Source: Actinomycetota bacterium (GTDB taxonomy: Bacteria; Actinomycetota; Thermoleophilia; Gaiellales; Gaiellaceae). From it: a stretch of DNA of 6,823 nucleotides. The notes beneath the pieces were generated by a model, which saw only the letters and a program-made list of their open reading frames with translations, searched no databases and had not been told where the DNA came from. The position numbers were made by a program, and so were the translations under genes. The stretch is taken from assembly GCA_013697465.1 (NCBI GenBank), contig JACCWU010000302.1, forward strand, positions 1 to 6,823, given 5' to 3'. Positions 6,780 to 6,823 of the stretch are shown piece after piece. Numbering within the stretch: position 1 is the stretch's first letter; each line of letters starts with the position of its first letter.

Positions 6780-6823
6780 AGGTGCATTCTCTCCGCCCGG
6801 GTCTCGACGACGTAGCGCAGGAT
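6780..6823 (-). other. Leader or upstream gene sequence before hyuA
   Basis: These 44 bases precede the hyuA GTG on the - strand. They contain the GGAG ribosome site (6794-6791) and no stop codon in any - strand frame. No promoter-like element is recognisable. Any same-strand upstream gene must either end beyond the window or overlap hyuA extensively; the data cannot tell whether hyuA is first in its operon. Confidence 0.4.

Noticed and set aside
6119..6787. Open frame on the - strand starting at ATG 6787, just before hyuA
   Set aside because: It is out of frame with hyuA, its GGAG is only three bases from the ATG, and the product is Ser/Arg-rich without motifs.
5262..6815. 517-codon open frame on the + strand opposite hyuA
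   Set aside because: Same reason: an antisense shadow of a well-supported gene, with highly charged low-complexity-like composition and no domain.
1..6823. Mobile elements, CRISPR arrays, tRNA/rRNA genes, riboswitches
   Set aside because: I saw no transposase or integrase motifs, no regularly spaced repeats, no tRNA-like cloverleaf and no long non-coding stretch that could hold such elements; the only gap between genes is 114 bases.

Overview
The window is very GC-rich (roughly two thirds G+C or more by eye), densely coded and free of mobile or RNA elements. Gene order and protein style suggest a high-GC actinobacterium, possibly Thermoleophilia (Gaiella/Solirubrobacter-like). That lineage is an inference from composition and style, not from a marker gene.

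It holds two convergent gene blocks. The left block (1-3447, + strand) has three overlapping genes. The first is the 3' part of a flippase-like (UPF0104/LPG-synthase TM) membrane protein, the second a family 2 glycosyltransferase of the rhamnosyltransferase type, and the third a 647-residue polytopic membrane protein that looks like a GT-C-type glycosyltransferase. The genes overlap by 8 and 4 bases, so they are probably translationally coupled. Together they suggest assembly of a cell-surface glycan: a cytoplasmic sugar transfer step, a membrane transport or flipping-like step, and possibly a transfer step on the outer face of the membrane.

The right block (6779-3562, - strand) is a hyuA-hyuB pair of the hydantoinase/5-oxoprolinase/acetone-carboxylase superfamily, overlapping by 4 bases (ATGA) with a strong Shine-Dalgarno in front of hyuB. 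The two subunits would form an ATP-dependent enzyme acting on a lactam, hydantoin or ketone-like substrate; the substrate cannot be read from the sequence. HyuA is unusually short (579 residues). By comparison with remembered family members it lacks a helical segment before its DLRYVGQ motif and most of the linker before its C-terminal GP...VPAGW segment. An 11-base direct repeat lies in that shortened linker.

The 114-base gap between the blocks (3448-3561) contains a long inverted repeat that is a good candidate for a shared bidirectional terminator. No clearly new system is visible. The compact HyuA and the three-gene glycan module are the points most worth checking.
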